Counted from the first letter of the stretch, positions 8,607 through 16,914 are shown. The stretch is 64,000 nucleotides of DNA from Brevibacillus migulae (GCF_004521915.1 NZ_SDKD01000007.1:62001-126000); one strand, 5' to 3'. The notes: generated from the sequence alone by a model not told the origin. Numbers and translations: made by a program.

Positions 8607-9518
8607 TTGAACGTTGCCATTTGCATCACTACGTACAAAAGGCCCGAGGGCTTGAAACGATTGCTGGATGCACTAGAGATATTGACTTTTTCCAAGAGTG
8701 CACCTGCAAACATTCGGGTCGTGGTGGTGGATAATGATCCCGCTGAGGGGGAAAAGGCATTCTGTCAGAAGCGAAGTGAAACCTACCGATGGCCCCTCAC
8801 CTATGTATGCGAGCATAACCGGGGAATCTCCTATGCACGCAATCGAGCGATAGCCGCAGTCATTGACGATACGGACTGCTTCGCCTTCATTGATGATGAC
8901 GAGGTTCCAGAGCCGCAGTGGCTCGATGAACTGCTTTCCGTATACATGAATTACAAAGCCGATGTCGTAACCGGACCGGTGCTCTCTGTGTTTGAAGGAC
9001 AAGTTCCCGCTTGGGTGATCAAGGGCAAATTTTTTGACAGGCCCCGATATGCCACCGGAACGGATATGAGGTTTGCGGCTTCCGGAAATGTGCTCATCCG
9101 GACAAACATTTTGCGCAGCCTCCCCGCCTTTTTTGATGAGCGCTTGTCCTTAACAGGCGGAGAAGACACTCACTTTTTCATGAGACTCGTGAAACTTGGG
9201 TATCGCATCGTCTGGGCTGATCAGGCGGTTGTGCACGAGTATGTACCTCAAACAAGGGTCAATCTGCAATGGATCGCCAAACGGGACTTTCGCACTGGCA
9301 ACACGATCACATTTTGTGAATTGGATCTGTCTCCTTCCTTGGCAATTCGCATCAAACGCATCGTCTTTGGCACCGGTAAGATCGTGCAAGGAATCCTCCA
9401 ATTCCTGTGCTCTCCCGTTCTCGGAAAGCATGTCTACGCCTATGGAGTCAAGCATATGTATCGCGGATTCGGCATGCTTGCTGCAATCGTCGGCGGAAAG
9501 TATGAAGAATACCGTTGA
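8607..9518 (+). CDS. Glycosyltransferase family 2
   Basis: Inverting GT-A glycosyltransferase, probably building the EPS repeat unit. It opens with VAICITTYKRPEGL, the family-2 nucleotide-binding start, has the metal-binding FIDDDEVPEP at 95-104 and the acceptor-side GGEDTHFFMRL near 184-194. A C-terminal hydrophobic stretch may associate with the membrane. The TTG at 8607 is taken as start because GAGGGTGA precedes it and the ATG at 8571 overlaps the promoter -10. It is monocistronic, divergent from the flippase operon and ends at a strong terminator. Confidence 0.88.
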   Translation: MNVAICITTYKRPEGLKRLLDALEILTFSKSAPANIRVVVVDNDPAEGEKAFCQKRSETYRWPLTYVCEHNRGISYARNRAIAAVIDDTDCFAFIDDDEVPEPQWLDELLSVYMNYKADVVTGPVLSVFEGQVPAWVIKGKFFDRPRYATGTDMRFAASGNVLIRTNILRSLPAFFDERLSLTGGEDTHFFMRLVKLGYRIVWADQAVVHEYVPQTRVNLQWIAKRDFRTGNTITFCELDLSPSLAIRIKRIVFGTGKIVQGILQFLCSPVLGKHVYAYGVKHMYRGFGMLAAIVGGKYEEYR

Positions 9519-9522
9519 AATA

Positions 9523-9554
9523 ACTGGTCGCATCAGCAATGCGACCAGTTTTTC
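9523..9554 (+). terminator. Terminator after GT2 gene
   Basis: Arms ACTGGTCGCAT (9523-9533) and ATGCGACCAGT (9539-9549) with a 5-base loop are followed by TTTTT on the plus strand. Confidence 0.88.
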
Positions 9555-9582
9555 ATTTCATGCGTCGACCACTCCCTGCTAA

Positions 9583-11280
9583 TCAATCCGAATAATTGTT
9601 AAGGAGGAGCGGAGGCGTCAAAGGGAAGCTGCCAGCGGTATAGGAGATGGGCAGATCGTACGGATACGTATTCGGTTTATCAATGTCCAGCATGACATTG
9701 CTCTCGATCCGGACTCGCTTAAAAAAACCTACGCTCAAATCAATGCCTCTTCTGGCTGACTCCCTGATCAAGTTGCCCCGCATGACCAGATCATCGCTCA
9801 TATTGGCTTGGACTCTGCTCGCATCGATGCGGATTCCAGAGTAACCAGGTCTGATAATTTGATTGTCCAAGATATAGATGTCGCTGTGTTTTTGGCTGCC
9901 TGTAGTTGGCGTAAAGAAGATGCCAAAATTATACGAACCTGGCGTTTGCTTCGTACAGTCAATCATGTTGTTCCGGATCATCACACGATCATTGTAATTG
10001 CCTTTGAAATGCATCCCGTTTTTCCCATTCGCCGTAACAATATTGTTGCCCTCGATCGAAGCATTGATCAAAGGGGCTGTCGAATAGATGCCATGTCCCG
10101 TGGTCGTTAGCAGGATCTGATTGTATTTAATGATCACATTGGTTCCTGCCAAGCCGTTCCCCCAGGTATGGTTGGGACCATCGTCACCTAAAAAGATACC
10201 GGCGTTGTACACCTCCGTCGATTGCGCAGGATTCAATACATTGGTGATGTAATTGTCTGTAACGGTATGGGTACGGCCACGAATAATAATGCCTCCGCCA
10301 CAATTGACGACATAATTGGTGGATACGGTAATGTACTCCGTGCCGCCATGTGTCGAGATACCGGCGGAAGAATTGTTTTCCGCGGTGTTGTTATCTACCG
10401 TGATAAAACGGGAGATGATATCCGTCCCATGTCCGGAAATATCGATCGTGTGACGACAGTACTCTCCGTGATTTTGCGTGACTTCCCCATGCTCACAGCC
10501 ACTGATCAGAATGCCGACGCCGAATTCCGGCATGTTTGCATCCAGCACATGATTCTGATGGGCAACAAAATGGATGCCCATTCCCAAAATGATCCCGGTC
10601 TGCTCGATTCTTTCCGTTCTTACGTGGCGAACACTGGCGTTGTCAAAGTATTTGATATGGATCCCATTTTGCCGCTTCCCGCTTCCGCCCATGCGGACAA
10701 TCACGTTGCTGACCGATACATTTCGGATCGGGAGTATCCTGTCAACGTAGATGCTGTATACGTCGTTGTAATCGTCGAAGATGCTTCCCATTAATACCAA
10801 TCTTCTGTTTGACGCATCAATTGACCTGATTCTGGCAAATTCGCCTTTGCTGATCGAGCTGCGGTCCGGGTTGAAATTTTCAGCAGAACGAATGGCAATC
10901 AAGTCCCCTGGTCGAAAGGGTGTCACATCCGCTACGACAATCTGATTGCTTCCCCGTGCGATAGACTGGGTTACATTCGTAATCGCCTGCTCGATTTGGC
11001 CACGAAGCGCGATTCCCGCAATATCAGCCGGTATGTTGGGCATATACAGAGTGGCGTTGCCGCTCCCTTGAATATGTGAATTGCTGGTATCAATCAGGAA
11101 AGGAGTGGTGGTAGGCAAATAATAGACACCATCCGGAATTTTCAGCACGCCCCCGCCATTTCTCCTTAATTGGGCAATCGCATTTCGAAAGGCAGTCGTA
11201 TCATCCGTACCTGTGTTTGTGGTGAAGTTATAATCTCCTTTTGCACCAAAATCCTTCACATCCAAAATATTATCACTCAT
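9583..11280 (-). CDS. Right-handed beta-helix (pectate-lyase-3-like) protein
   Basis: 565-residue protein opening with VKDFGAKGDYN, the usual start of Pectate_lyase_3/GH28-related domains, followed by many short Asn- and Gly-rich coils of a parallel beta-helix. Such proteins cleave or epimerise polysaccharides or bind them. No signal peptide or membrane anchor is visible, which is odd for an enzyme acting on exported EPS. Start ATG 11280 follows GGGAGGAAAGG; the in-frame GTG at 11298 is less likely. A terminator separates it from the lyase gene upstream and no clear SinR box lies in front, so its expression may depend on read-through or an unrecognised promoter. Confidence 0.8.
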   Translation of the reverse strand: MSDNILDVKDFGAKGDYNFTTNTGTDDTTAFRNAIAQLRRNGGGVLKIPDGVYYLPTTTPFLIDTSNSHIQGSGNATLYMPNIPADIAGIALRGQIEQAITNVTQSIARGSNQIVVADVTPFRPGDLIAIRSAENFNPDRSSISKGEFARIRSIDASNRRLVLMGSIFDDYNDVYSIYVDRILPIRNVSVSNVIVRMGGSGKRQNGIHIKYFDNASVRHVRTERIEQTGIILGMGIHFVAHQNHVLDANMPEFGVGILISGCEHGEVTQNHGEYCRHTIDISGHGTDIISRFITVDNNTAENNSSAGISTHGGTEYITVSTNYVVNCGGGIIIRGRTHTVTDNYITNVLNPAQSTEVYNAGIFLGDDGPNHTWGNGLAGTNVIIKYNQILLTTTGHGIYSTAPLINASIEGNNIVTANGKNGMHFKGNYNDRVMIRNNMIDCTKQTPGSYNFGIFFTPTTGSQKHSDIYILDNQIIRPGYSGIRIDASRVQANMSDDLVMRGNLIRESARRGIDLSVGFFKRVRIESNVMLDIDKPNTYPYDLPISYTAGSFPLTPPLLLNNYSD

Positions 11281-11374
11281 GTCCTTTCCTCCCTTCACCT
11301 AGAGCTGATCGTCGTGCTACTAAAAATGTATGTAATAACGAACACTTTCGCCTGCCCACTTTCCTGTATAACGA

Positions 11375-11406
11375 CAAAAAAGGCGATTCTTATGTAAGAA
11401 TCGCCT
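11375..11406 (-). terminator. Terminator after the heparinase-like gene
   Basis: Complementary arms of 11-12 bases (AGGCGATTCTTA / TAAGAATCGCCT) are followed on the minus strand by TTTTTT. Confidence 0.88.
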
Positions 11407-11430
11407 GCACATATCGCTTACCCATCAGCA

Positions 11431-13404
11431 TTATTTAGCGTTATATCGAACAGGGTATCCCGATACACTCCAGTCTTTCAATGACTTCGCTGCTGGCAGC
11501 TTGGTTGGCGGGTTCTGCCCCTTTTCCAGCGGGACGAAGAGTACAGAGAACTGCAGCTCTTTGCTTTTCCCATAGACCACCAGCTTATAGCCGTCATTGC
11601 GACTCTGCTTCGGGCGGGGGGAGGTTTTTAAAGGCTGTGGGTAATAGACACGGAAGGATACGTCCTGATTGGAAATGATATGCGCCCACAGCCGTTTTTC
11701 GCCGACTTGCAAAATCGCTGATTTCCCTTTATCGCTCAACGTGATTCTTGCTGGCGTGTGCATAAACCACCAAATATCACCCGTTCGCTTCAATTTGATC
11801 TCATCGTGCACGAGCAGTTTGCTGCGATTATCAATCAATGCAATTCCACGCTTGACCGAGGTTGCTTGATCTTCATAGGCGGCAGTAAGATCGGCAATCG
11901 CAAACGAACCTTCTACACTCGTGCGAAACGATTTGATTTCGCCCTTTGCTTGTATGTCTTGATCCGGTTTTTTCCCAGGGTTGATGACCAACGTATTTTG
12001 GCCTTCCGCACGTTTACGGTAATACTGCCAACGCCCGTTCTTGACGTCTCCATAGCCCTCCAGATTATAGTCATCCTTGCCAAGCTCGGTCGCCCATCGA
12101 ACGCCCATGGCATCAAAGATAAAGGTGCCATTGTCCAAATCTCCGTGCGCTAAATAGTTGTCTCCCGTGTGGAAGCCAACAAACAAGGCATTGGGATCGT
12201 TCCAGTCACTGCGCATCGAGATGATCCCCGTGGAAGGCTCACGGAAAATCGTATCCAAAGGCGGCTGCTTGCTTGCCTTTTTCGGCTGGTACCAAGCCAT
12301 TTTCAAGGGATCACCGTAATATTCACGCACATAGTCGGCATACTCCGGCTTGTTGTACCGCTTGGCCATCCACATTAAATGGGAAGGATTTGCTTTTTTG
12401 ATCGGGTCGGAATCGCCAAGGTTAAACATGCCCGTAGGACCGGTCAGATAGATGGGGAAATTCCCTGTCTCGGAGAGCCCTGGCAAGTCGCTCAAGCCAT
12501 AATCTGTCCCATTCCCGACCTCCAGGGAAGACAGCAAAAAGGTAAGGTATTTTGTGGCATATTCCCAATACCCCGGTCCTTCGACATAGCCTCCGTCCGG
12601 CGCAAACGTTTTTAAGGAAACTTGAATGTTTTCCAGAGCGTGATCCAGAACTTCTTCCGCGATGCCAGTCGATTCCGCATCTTCTTTGGCAATCGCGATC
12701 GCAGCGACAGCGATTCCCGAGTTGATTACGGTATTCCAGTTATGCTCGGAGGTCTTCCACCAATTCAAGCCGTATTGTGATCCTTCGTATACCTCAAGCG
12801 CTGGGGACATTCCATTGCGAATGATCGCTTCCCGCATCACTTCTCTTTGCTCATCGGTCCAATAGTCGTACAGCCAGTCATACCCGATCGCAACGGCGGT
12901 GGCCATTTCAGCGGTATCCAAGAAATGCTCAGGGTTCCAATCACGGAACAAACGCCTGTCTGATACCGTCTTCAGCTCTTTCCATACACGCTCGGCGTAT
13001 TTGACATCGCCGGTCATTTTGTACATCATCGACAATTTCAGGACTCGGTCAAGGACAAGCTGACTGGTTGCTAACAAGCGCAGCCCATCCGGTTTTTGAT
13101 AGGTAACGACAGGCTGGGTCAATATTTGATCCGCAGCTCTCTGCACATCCTTATGGTAACGAATAAAGTCCTTATCGGTTTGCAAATACTGCTTTAATTG
13201 TTCAAACTCTTGCGCGGACAATAATAGACGCGGGTGAGAAGAGGGTAATAAAGTGACGACGTCATCACCATCGATCCGTATTTTTTTGGTGTCAGCGTAC
13301 GCCGTTGTTTTCGCAGTTGGCAACCACATCGTATGTGATGCAGCGATGAGAGCGACACAGCTGAACAAGACCAATATCAGGCTGACCCACTTTCTACGTA
13401 ACAC
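11431..13404 (-). CDS. Secreted heparinase II/III-like polysaccharide lyase
   Basis: 657-residue exported protein with a signal peptide ending near TAYA-DT (about residue 37). An alpha/alpha-toroid region follows, with HPRLLLS, YDWLYD and SEHNWNTVINSG segments. A C-terminal beta-rich heparinase II/III-like domain begins near HGDLDNGTFIFDAMG. The family cleaves uronic-acid or acetylated-sugar polymers by beta-elimination. Within an EPS operon it may trim, release or remodel the polymer. GTG start at 13404 has AAGGAGG 10 bases upstream and overlaps the preceding glycosyltransferase by 11 bases, indicating translational coupling. Confidence 0.85.
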   Translation of the reverse strand: MLRRKWVSLILVLFSCVALIAASHTMWLPTAKTTAYADTKKIRIDGDDVVTLLPSSHPRLLLSAQEFEQLKQYLQTDKDFIRYHKDVQRAADQILTQPVVTYQKPDGLRLLATSQLVLDRVLKLSMMYKMTGDVKYAERVWKELKTVSDRRLFRDWNPEHFLDTAEMATAVAIGYDWLYDYWTDEQREVMREAIIRNGMSPALEVYEGSQYGLNWWKTSEHNWNTVINSGIAVAAIAIAKEDAESTGIAEEVLDHALENIQVSLKTFAPDGGYVEGPGYWEYATKYLTFLLSSLEVGNGTDYGLSDLPGLSETGNFPIYLTGPTGMFNLGDSDPIKKANPSHLMWMAKRYNKPEYADYVREYYGDPLKMAWYQPKKASKQPPLDTIFREPSTGIISMRSDWNDPNALFVGFHTGDNYLAHGDLDNGTFIFDAMGVRWATELGKDDYNLEGYGDVKNGRWQYYRKRAEGQNTLVINPGKKPDQDIQAKGEIKSFRTSVEGSFAIADLTAAYEDQATSVKRGIALIDNRSKLLVHDEIKLKRTGDIWWFMHTPARITLSDKGKSAILQVGEKRLWAHIISNQDVSFRVYYPQPLKTSPRPKQSRNDGYKLVVYGKSKELQFSVLFVPLEKGQNPPTKLPAAKSLKDWSVSGYPVRYNAK

Positions 13405-14656
13405 TTCTGCTAATCCTCCTTGTTTTATCCAAATGGCTCACATCCTGCTCGATTTTCCGATAGAGTTCGCTCATCTGCCCCCCTCTTTTGTCCCATGTGT
13501 GTTCGGAAGCAAACTTCCAGGCCTCGTATCCTTTCGCTGCTCTCTCCTCCGGGTGATGGTACATTCGTTCCAAAGCTGCTGCAAGGTCATTGCTTACTTG
13601 ATCGGCGGAGTGGATCGGCACCTTTATGGCCGCTTCGTTCGGCACAAAGTCAGCTACCCCGCTTTGATTCAAGGCGACGACCGGCATCCCATGCGCCATT
13701 GCCTCCAGGACTTGGGCACCGAAAGAATCTCGTAGACTCGTAAATAGAAATACATCACAAGTCTGGTAATATTCTTTTACTTTGTCCCAGGTCACTTGTC
13801 CGACACATTCTACCCGATCTCTTATCTGATAAGCATCGATCCATCGTTCAATCTCATCCCCGACAGGACCGCCCACTACGATCAACCGGATCGGAAGGCG
13901 TCTGTCTACTCTGGAAAATGCTTCGAATGTCAGGTTTAACCCTTTTCTGGGCATGATTCGACCCACCCATAATACCGTCAGCTCGTCACGCTTCGTCCGT
14001 ACGGGCGGTTCAGGGGGAACATATACGGCGGGCAGCGCTGTATCAAGAAATAGCTCGACATGCTTGGCGCCCAGTCTTTTCGCCAATAGATACGTTTCCC
14101 TGTTCGTTGTCAACAAAAGGCTGGCATACCGTGCATTCCATACGCTAACCGGATTGAATCGCGCCAATCTGGAAAAAACCAGAGAGCGTAATTTTTCCAT
14201 CCGCCAATGACCAGCAAAAAATCGCTGTAAGGCTTGTGCAGCGATTTGCCCCCCGCCTACCGGTCCAAACACAAACGGCTTTTTTAATCTCCACAGCCAC
14301 GAGCCTCCCTGCAGACTTCCCCAGGTCACATGGTGGATCAGATCAAAATCGATTTCTTGATCAAGGGCGCGAGCGGTTTTACAGATATGCCATTGCCATA
14401 GGTAATAATGTAGAAACAGTCCCTTGTTGCCTTTCACTCTTTTCCTCACGTCAAATGGGATATCCACAAAAATAAAGCGTACATGCTGCAGTGGGTTTGC
14501 GCGAATTTCCCGTTCTACTTCTTCCTTCCAGTCATTTCTGGTCAAAACCCATAGCTCATGCCCTTGCCTTGCAAGACTAAGCGCCCAATTCCATCCAAAG
14601 CCCGGTTCCGATCCTCTTCCGGGTGCACACGCGTATGCGGAGAGCAGTATTTTCAT
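13394..14656 (-). CDS. Glycosyltransferase family 4
   Basis: GT-B glycosyltransferase of about 420 aa. It opens with KILLSAYACAPGRGSEPGFG, a common family-4 donor/acceptor start. The C-terminal half has VLWVGRIMPRKGL and the EX7E-type region SLRDSFGAQVLEAMAHGMPVV (about 315-335). It probably adds a sugar to the EPS unit. ATG 14656 follows GGTCGGGTGA; GTG at 14665 is an alternative. First gene of the unit that contains the lyase, directly behind the SinR-type palindrome at 14690. Confidence 0.9.
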   Translation of the reverse strand: MKILLSAYACAPGRGSEPGFGWNWALSLARQGHELWVLTRNDWKEEVEREIRANPLQHVRFIFVDIPFDVRKRVKGNKGLFLHYYLWQWHICKTARALDQEIDFDLIHHVTWGSLQGGSWLWRLKKPFVFGPVGGGQIAAQALQRFFAGHWRMEKLRSLVFSRLARFNPVSVWNARYASLLLTTNRETYLLAKRLGAKHVELFLDTALPAVYVPPEPPVRTKRDELTVLWVGRIMPRKGLNLTFEAFSRVDRRLPIRLIVVGGPVGDEIERWIDAYQIRDRVECVGQVTWDKVKEYYQTCDVFLFTSLRDSFGAQVLEAMAHGMPVVALNQSGVADFVPNEAAIKVPIHSADQVSNDLAAALERMYHHPEERAAKGYEAWKFASEHTWDKRGGQMSELYRKIEQDVSHLDKTRRISRSVT

Positions 14657-14689
14657 TTCATTCACCCGACCAATTTCATAAGCCTATTC

Positions 14690-14705
14690 GTTCTTAACTA
14701 AGAAC
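14690..14705. promoter_or_regulatory. SinR-type operator of the GT4-lyase unit
   Basis: GTTCTTAACTAAGAAC is a near-perfect palindrome (7-base arms, 2-base centre) 34 bases upstream of the start at 14656. On the minus strand TTCTTA and TATGAA with an 18-base gap could be the promoter. Only 182 bases separate it from the sinR stop codon. Confidence 0.72.
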
Positions 14706-14887
14706 ATCCTCTCATTTACTTTATGATACTTAGCCTTGCTTATCCAATGTATTTCGCACTATATTTCAAAATTTAAAGGTTTGATTTTGTTCGATATAAT
14801 AGAAAAAAACGTCCATTCATACAATCCGTTCAAAAACAGATTCCATAAACAGACGTTATCTGTGACAATCGTACTAGTTTTGCAGGT

Positions 14888-15220
14888 TTACTCTTTGTCG
14901 CGTTTGATACGCCATTTGTTGAATTCAAGAAACTCGCGGAATTGTTCCTTGCTCACACCGGAAGCCATGGCTTCCTGAACAAGATTCAACCATTCCGGAT
15001 CCATCTCGCCTTTATCAATATCCGGCTCTTCATGAATGATGGATTCAACAGTCATCCCCAACACGGTCGAAACTTTTTCCAGAAATTGAATGGAAGGATT
15101 GGACTGAATACCCCGTTCTATTGAACTAAGATATGATTTAGCAACGCCCGCACGCTCTGCGAGTTCGGACAGTGACAAGCCTTTTTCTTTGCGCAGTCGT
15201 TGAATGCGATTCCCTATCAT
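14888..15220 (-). CDS. sinR: SinR-type biofilm master repressor
   Basis: 110-residue XRE-type DNA-binding protein, nearly the length of Bacillus subtilis SinR (111). Residues 1-62 are the helix-turn-helix domain (SLSELAERAGVAKSYLSSIE at about 16-35). The C-terminal segment (MDPEWLNLVQEAMASGVSKE and REFLEFNKWR) is the helical hairpin that tetramerises and binds SinI. In Bacillus it represses the eps and tapA operons at GTTCTYT sites; such sites occur at the EPS promoter regions here. It has its own strong promoter (15251-15279) and a ribosome site AGGGTGA. Downstream of sinI, as in Bacillus. Confidence 0.95.
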   Translation of the reverse strand: MIGNRIQRLRKEKGLSLSELAERAGVAKSYLSSIERGIQSNPSIQFLEKVSTVLGMTVESIIHEEPDIDKGEMDPEWLNLVQEAMASGVSKEQFREFLEFNKWRIKRDKE

Positions 15221-15250
15221 AGAAGGTCACCCTAGTTACGTTTATTGGCT

Positions 15251-15279
15251 ATTATACCAAAAGGATCATAATCTGTGAA
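15251..15279 (-). promoter_or_regulatory. Promoter for sinR alone
   Basis: Minus-strand TTCACA (15279-15274), 17 bases, TATAAT (15256-15251), with TGG before the -10 giving an extended -10. It lies between sinI and sinR, matching the separate sinR promoter known in Bacillus subtilis. Confidence 0.8.
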
Positions 15280-15328
15280 CGTAAAACGGCAACCTGCTCT
15301 ACAAATCCTCTACAAAGGGAATCCAACA

Positions 15329-15505
15329 CTACAATGCCGAATAGTACTCCCTACTGTCTCTTCTCTCAAAATAAAAAGATGCCTGTGTCCCTTCCTGCCT
15401 TAAAAAAGCTCGGACTTCTTCTGGTGTAAGACCAAGTTGACGCGCCCGGAGAATCAAATCCACCCATTCCATATCTAATTCTCTGTGCTTCCCCTTGTTC
15501 TCCAC
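15329..15505 (-). CDS. sinI: SinI-type antirepressor, 58 aa
   Basis: Short GTG-started gene, easily missed because of its length. The core LDMEWVDLILRARQLGLTPE followed by EVRAFLRQ aligns with the SinR-binding helix hairpin of SinI (LDQEWVELM... ISPEEIRKYL) and with the C-terminal hairpin of the adjacent SinR, as expected for a protein that disrupts the SinR tetramer by heterodimerising. AGGAGAG sits 9 bases before the GTG. The tail (residues 40-58) is rich in charged and aromatic residues and unlike Bacillus SinI. It precedes sinR by 108 bases and has its own promoter with tandem Spo0A-type boxes. Confidence 0.9.
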   Translation of the reverse strand: MENKGKHRELDMEWVDLILRARQLGLTPEEVRAFLRQEGTQASFYFERRDSREYYSAL

Positions 15506-15563
15506 TACAGTAATCTCTCCTATCCCTTCACTCTATTTTTCTTTGATGTATCAATAATCCAGA

Positions 15564-15592
15564 TATTAACATCTTCCATCAAAGATTGACAA
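15564..15592 (-). promoter_or_regulatory. sinI promoter
   Basis: Minus-strand TTGTCA (15592-15587), 17 bases, TTAATA (15569-15564) fits a sigma-A promoter. The predicted transcript begins near 15556, about 50 bases before the GTG start of sinI. Confidence 0.7.
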
Positions 15593-15612
15593 AATGCTAA
15601 AGGTACTATCTA

Positions 15613-15630
15613 TTCGTCAACTTTCGTCAA
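15613..15630. promoter_or_regulatory. Tandem Spo0A-type boxes upstream of sinI
   Basis: TTCGTCAA occurs at 15613-15620 and again at 15623-15630, exactly 10 bases apart; on the minus strand each is TTGACGAA, fitting the 0A box TGNCGAA. One-turn spacing suits a Spo0A dimer. They lie about 57-74 bases upstream of the predicted sinI transcription start. In Bacillus subtilis sinI is activated by phosphorylated Spo0A. Bases 15631-15810, up to the next gene, show nothing else I can support. Confidence 0.7.
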
Positions 15631-15810
15631 AGTCTTCAACATTCCGCCATCCAAAAAAGTATAATGGTCATAAATATATCTATCTTTCCTAGCAATTCTA
15701 GGAATGGGTAACAGTCTCATGATTTCTTATTCTGGCCAGCTGTGCTCACATTTTTCCGTAGCCTCGACATCAGCTTGTCCCTGTCCTTCCTTCCTAGTCA
15801 TTTGGTTCGA

Positions 15811-16383
15811 TCAAAGTCGTTTTCTTTTGGTTATCCGAAAGCGTTTCTGCTGTCCGTTGTATCCATCTAATAGCTCGATATCGCGCTCATACACACCGTA
15901 ATGTTTCTTCAATACATTCATCACCGCTTCGTTCGCCTGTTTCCCCAAGTGACCAGCCGCTACATCGATGACCAAGGTTTCATTGGAAGAAATGTCCCGC
16001 AGCATGGTCCGTTTTTTCCCGGGTTTGATCCAGACCGTCACCTCAATCACCTCCCGAATGATTCGGCTAGCATCCTCCCATTCCGCCGCTTTAAGAATGA
16101 CCGATTTTCCCGGTGCTTGGCGGATTCGCGAACGTTCCATCTCCCTGCTGGCAAGCCGTGCCGCTCTTTTCGCAGACAGGACAGCAGGCTTGTATGCCTC
16201 TTCCGCTTCCACACCGGCGACTTGATCCAGCAGCCTCGGAAGGCGATGAATAAATTGCATGATCAGCTCATATTGCGGTTCCTTGGCACATCGCTCCTGT
16301 ACCATTTTATATTTTCCCTCTTCAACGATCTCTGCAATCAATAACCAGCCTGGGCCTTCTGCTTTGCGAACAGTGAGTTTCAT
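15811..16383 (-). CDS. Protein with C-terminal DUF167 (YggU-like) domain
   Basis: 190-residue cytoplasmic protein. Residues from about 112 to 188 fit DUF167: IEVTVWIKPGKK, then GKQANEAVMNVLKKHYGV, then DIELLDGYNGQQKRFRI. The first 110 residues are helical and charged and match nothing I recognise. DUF167 has no established biochemical role. Start ATG 16383 follows GAGGTGG at 6 bases; an upstream in-frame TTG at 16398 is less likely. Two operator-like repeats at 16404-16450 overlap its promoter, so it is probably repressed by the MarR protein encoded just upstream. Confidence 0.65.
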   Translation of the reverse strand: MKLTVRKAEGPGWLLIAEIVEEGKYKMVQERCAKEPQYELIMQFIHRLPRLLDQVAGVEAEEAYKPAVLSAKRAARLASREMERSRIRQAPGKSVILKAAEWEDASRIIREVIEVTVWIKPGKKRTMLRDISSNETLVIDVAAGHLGKQANEAVMNVLKKHYGVYERDIELLDGYNGQQKRFRITKRKRL

Positions 16384-16403
16384 TCCTAACCACCTCAATA
16401 TGA

Positions 16404-16450
16404 TTGTATATACAACTATATGTCATTTTGGTTGCATATACAACTATTTG
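16404..16450. promoter_or_regulatory. Twin MarR-type operator repeats over a promoter
   Basis: TTGTATATACAACTATATG (16404-16422) and TTGCATATACAACTATTTG (16432-16450) are direct repeats 28 bases apart with 17 of 19 identities; each contains a TTGYATATACAA palindrome typical of MarR-family sites. On the minus strand TTGTAT and TATAGT with a 17-base gap form a promoter that the two repeats cover at -35 and -10. Confidence 0.65.
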
Positions 16451-16464
16451 CTTCGGTTTTGGGC

Positions 16465-16914
16465 TTACAGATCTCCCAAGCCCTTTCTCAATTTGTGCAG
16501 CATTTCCAGAAGCGTCGCTTGCTCCTCTTTTGTTAATGGAGCTAGCACTTCCGCTTCAAAGTGATCCTTGATGGCCAAGAGCGAACTCTCCACCATTTCT
16601 TTGCATGGTTCGGTTGCCTTGACGACATAGCTTCTCGCATCTTGTGGATTGACTGCGCGGACAATCAACCCTTTGCGGAACAATCCCGGCAAGATGCGGG
16701 AGATGGTTGTCTTATCCCGCAACGTCATCGTACCCAGCTCGGTCGGTGTCACCCCATCGGAGCGGACGAGGGCTATCAGCAGCTGCCATTGCTCGGGTGT
16801 GAGATCATACGATTGAAGCACTCGGCTCGTCTCTTCTCGCATCAGCTGCCCGATGCGATGCAGGTTATGCCCTAAGCTGTCTTGATACAGCTGCAAAAAA
16901 GATTTTGCGTCCAT
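16465..16914 (-). CDS. MarR-family transcriptional regulator
   Basis: 149 aa winged-helix regulator. The recognition region is LTPEQWQLLIALVRSDGVTP, then LRDKTTISRILPGLFRKGLI and the wing-side NPQDARS, with long terminal helices for dimerisation. MarR proteins usually release DNA on binding small phenolic or lipophilic ligands. It is divergent from an MFS exporter gene and directly upstream of the DUF167 gene, whose promoter has twin operator-like repeats, so it probably controls both sides. The effector is unknown. Confidence 0.9.
   Translation of the reverse strand: MDAKSFLQLYQDSLGHNLHRIGQLMREETSRVLQSYDLTPEQWQLLIALVRSDGVTPTELGTMTLRDKTTISRILPGLFRKGLIVRAVNPQDARSYVVKATEPCKEMVESSLLAIKDHFEAEVLAPLTKEEQATLLEMLHKLRKGLGDL

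Noticed and set aside
14706-14887. Terminator after sinR
   Set aside because: Only a weak imperfect hairpin (CAGA/TCTG) is visible near 14860; sinR transcripts may read into the next EPS unit, but this cannot be shown from sequence.
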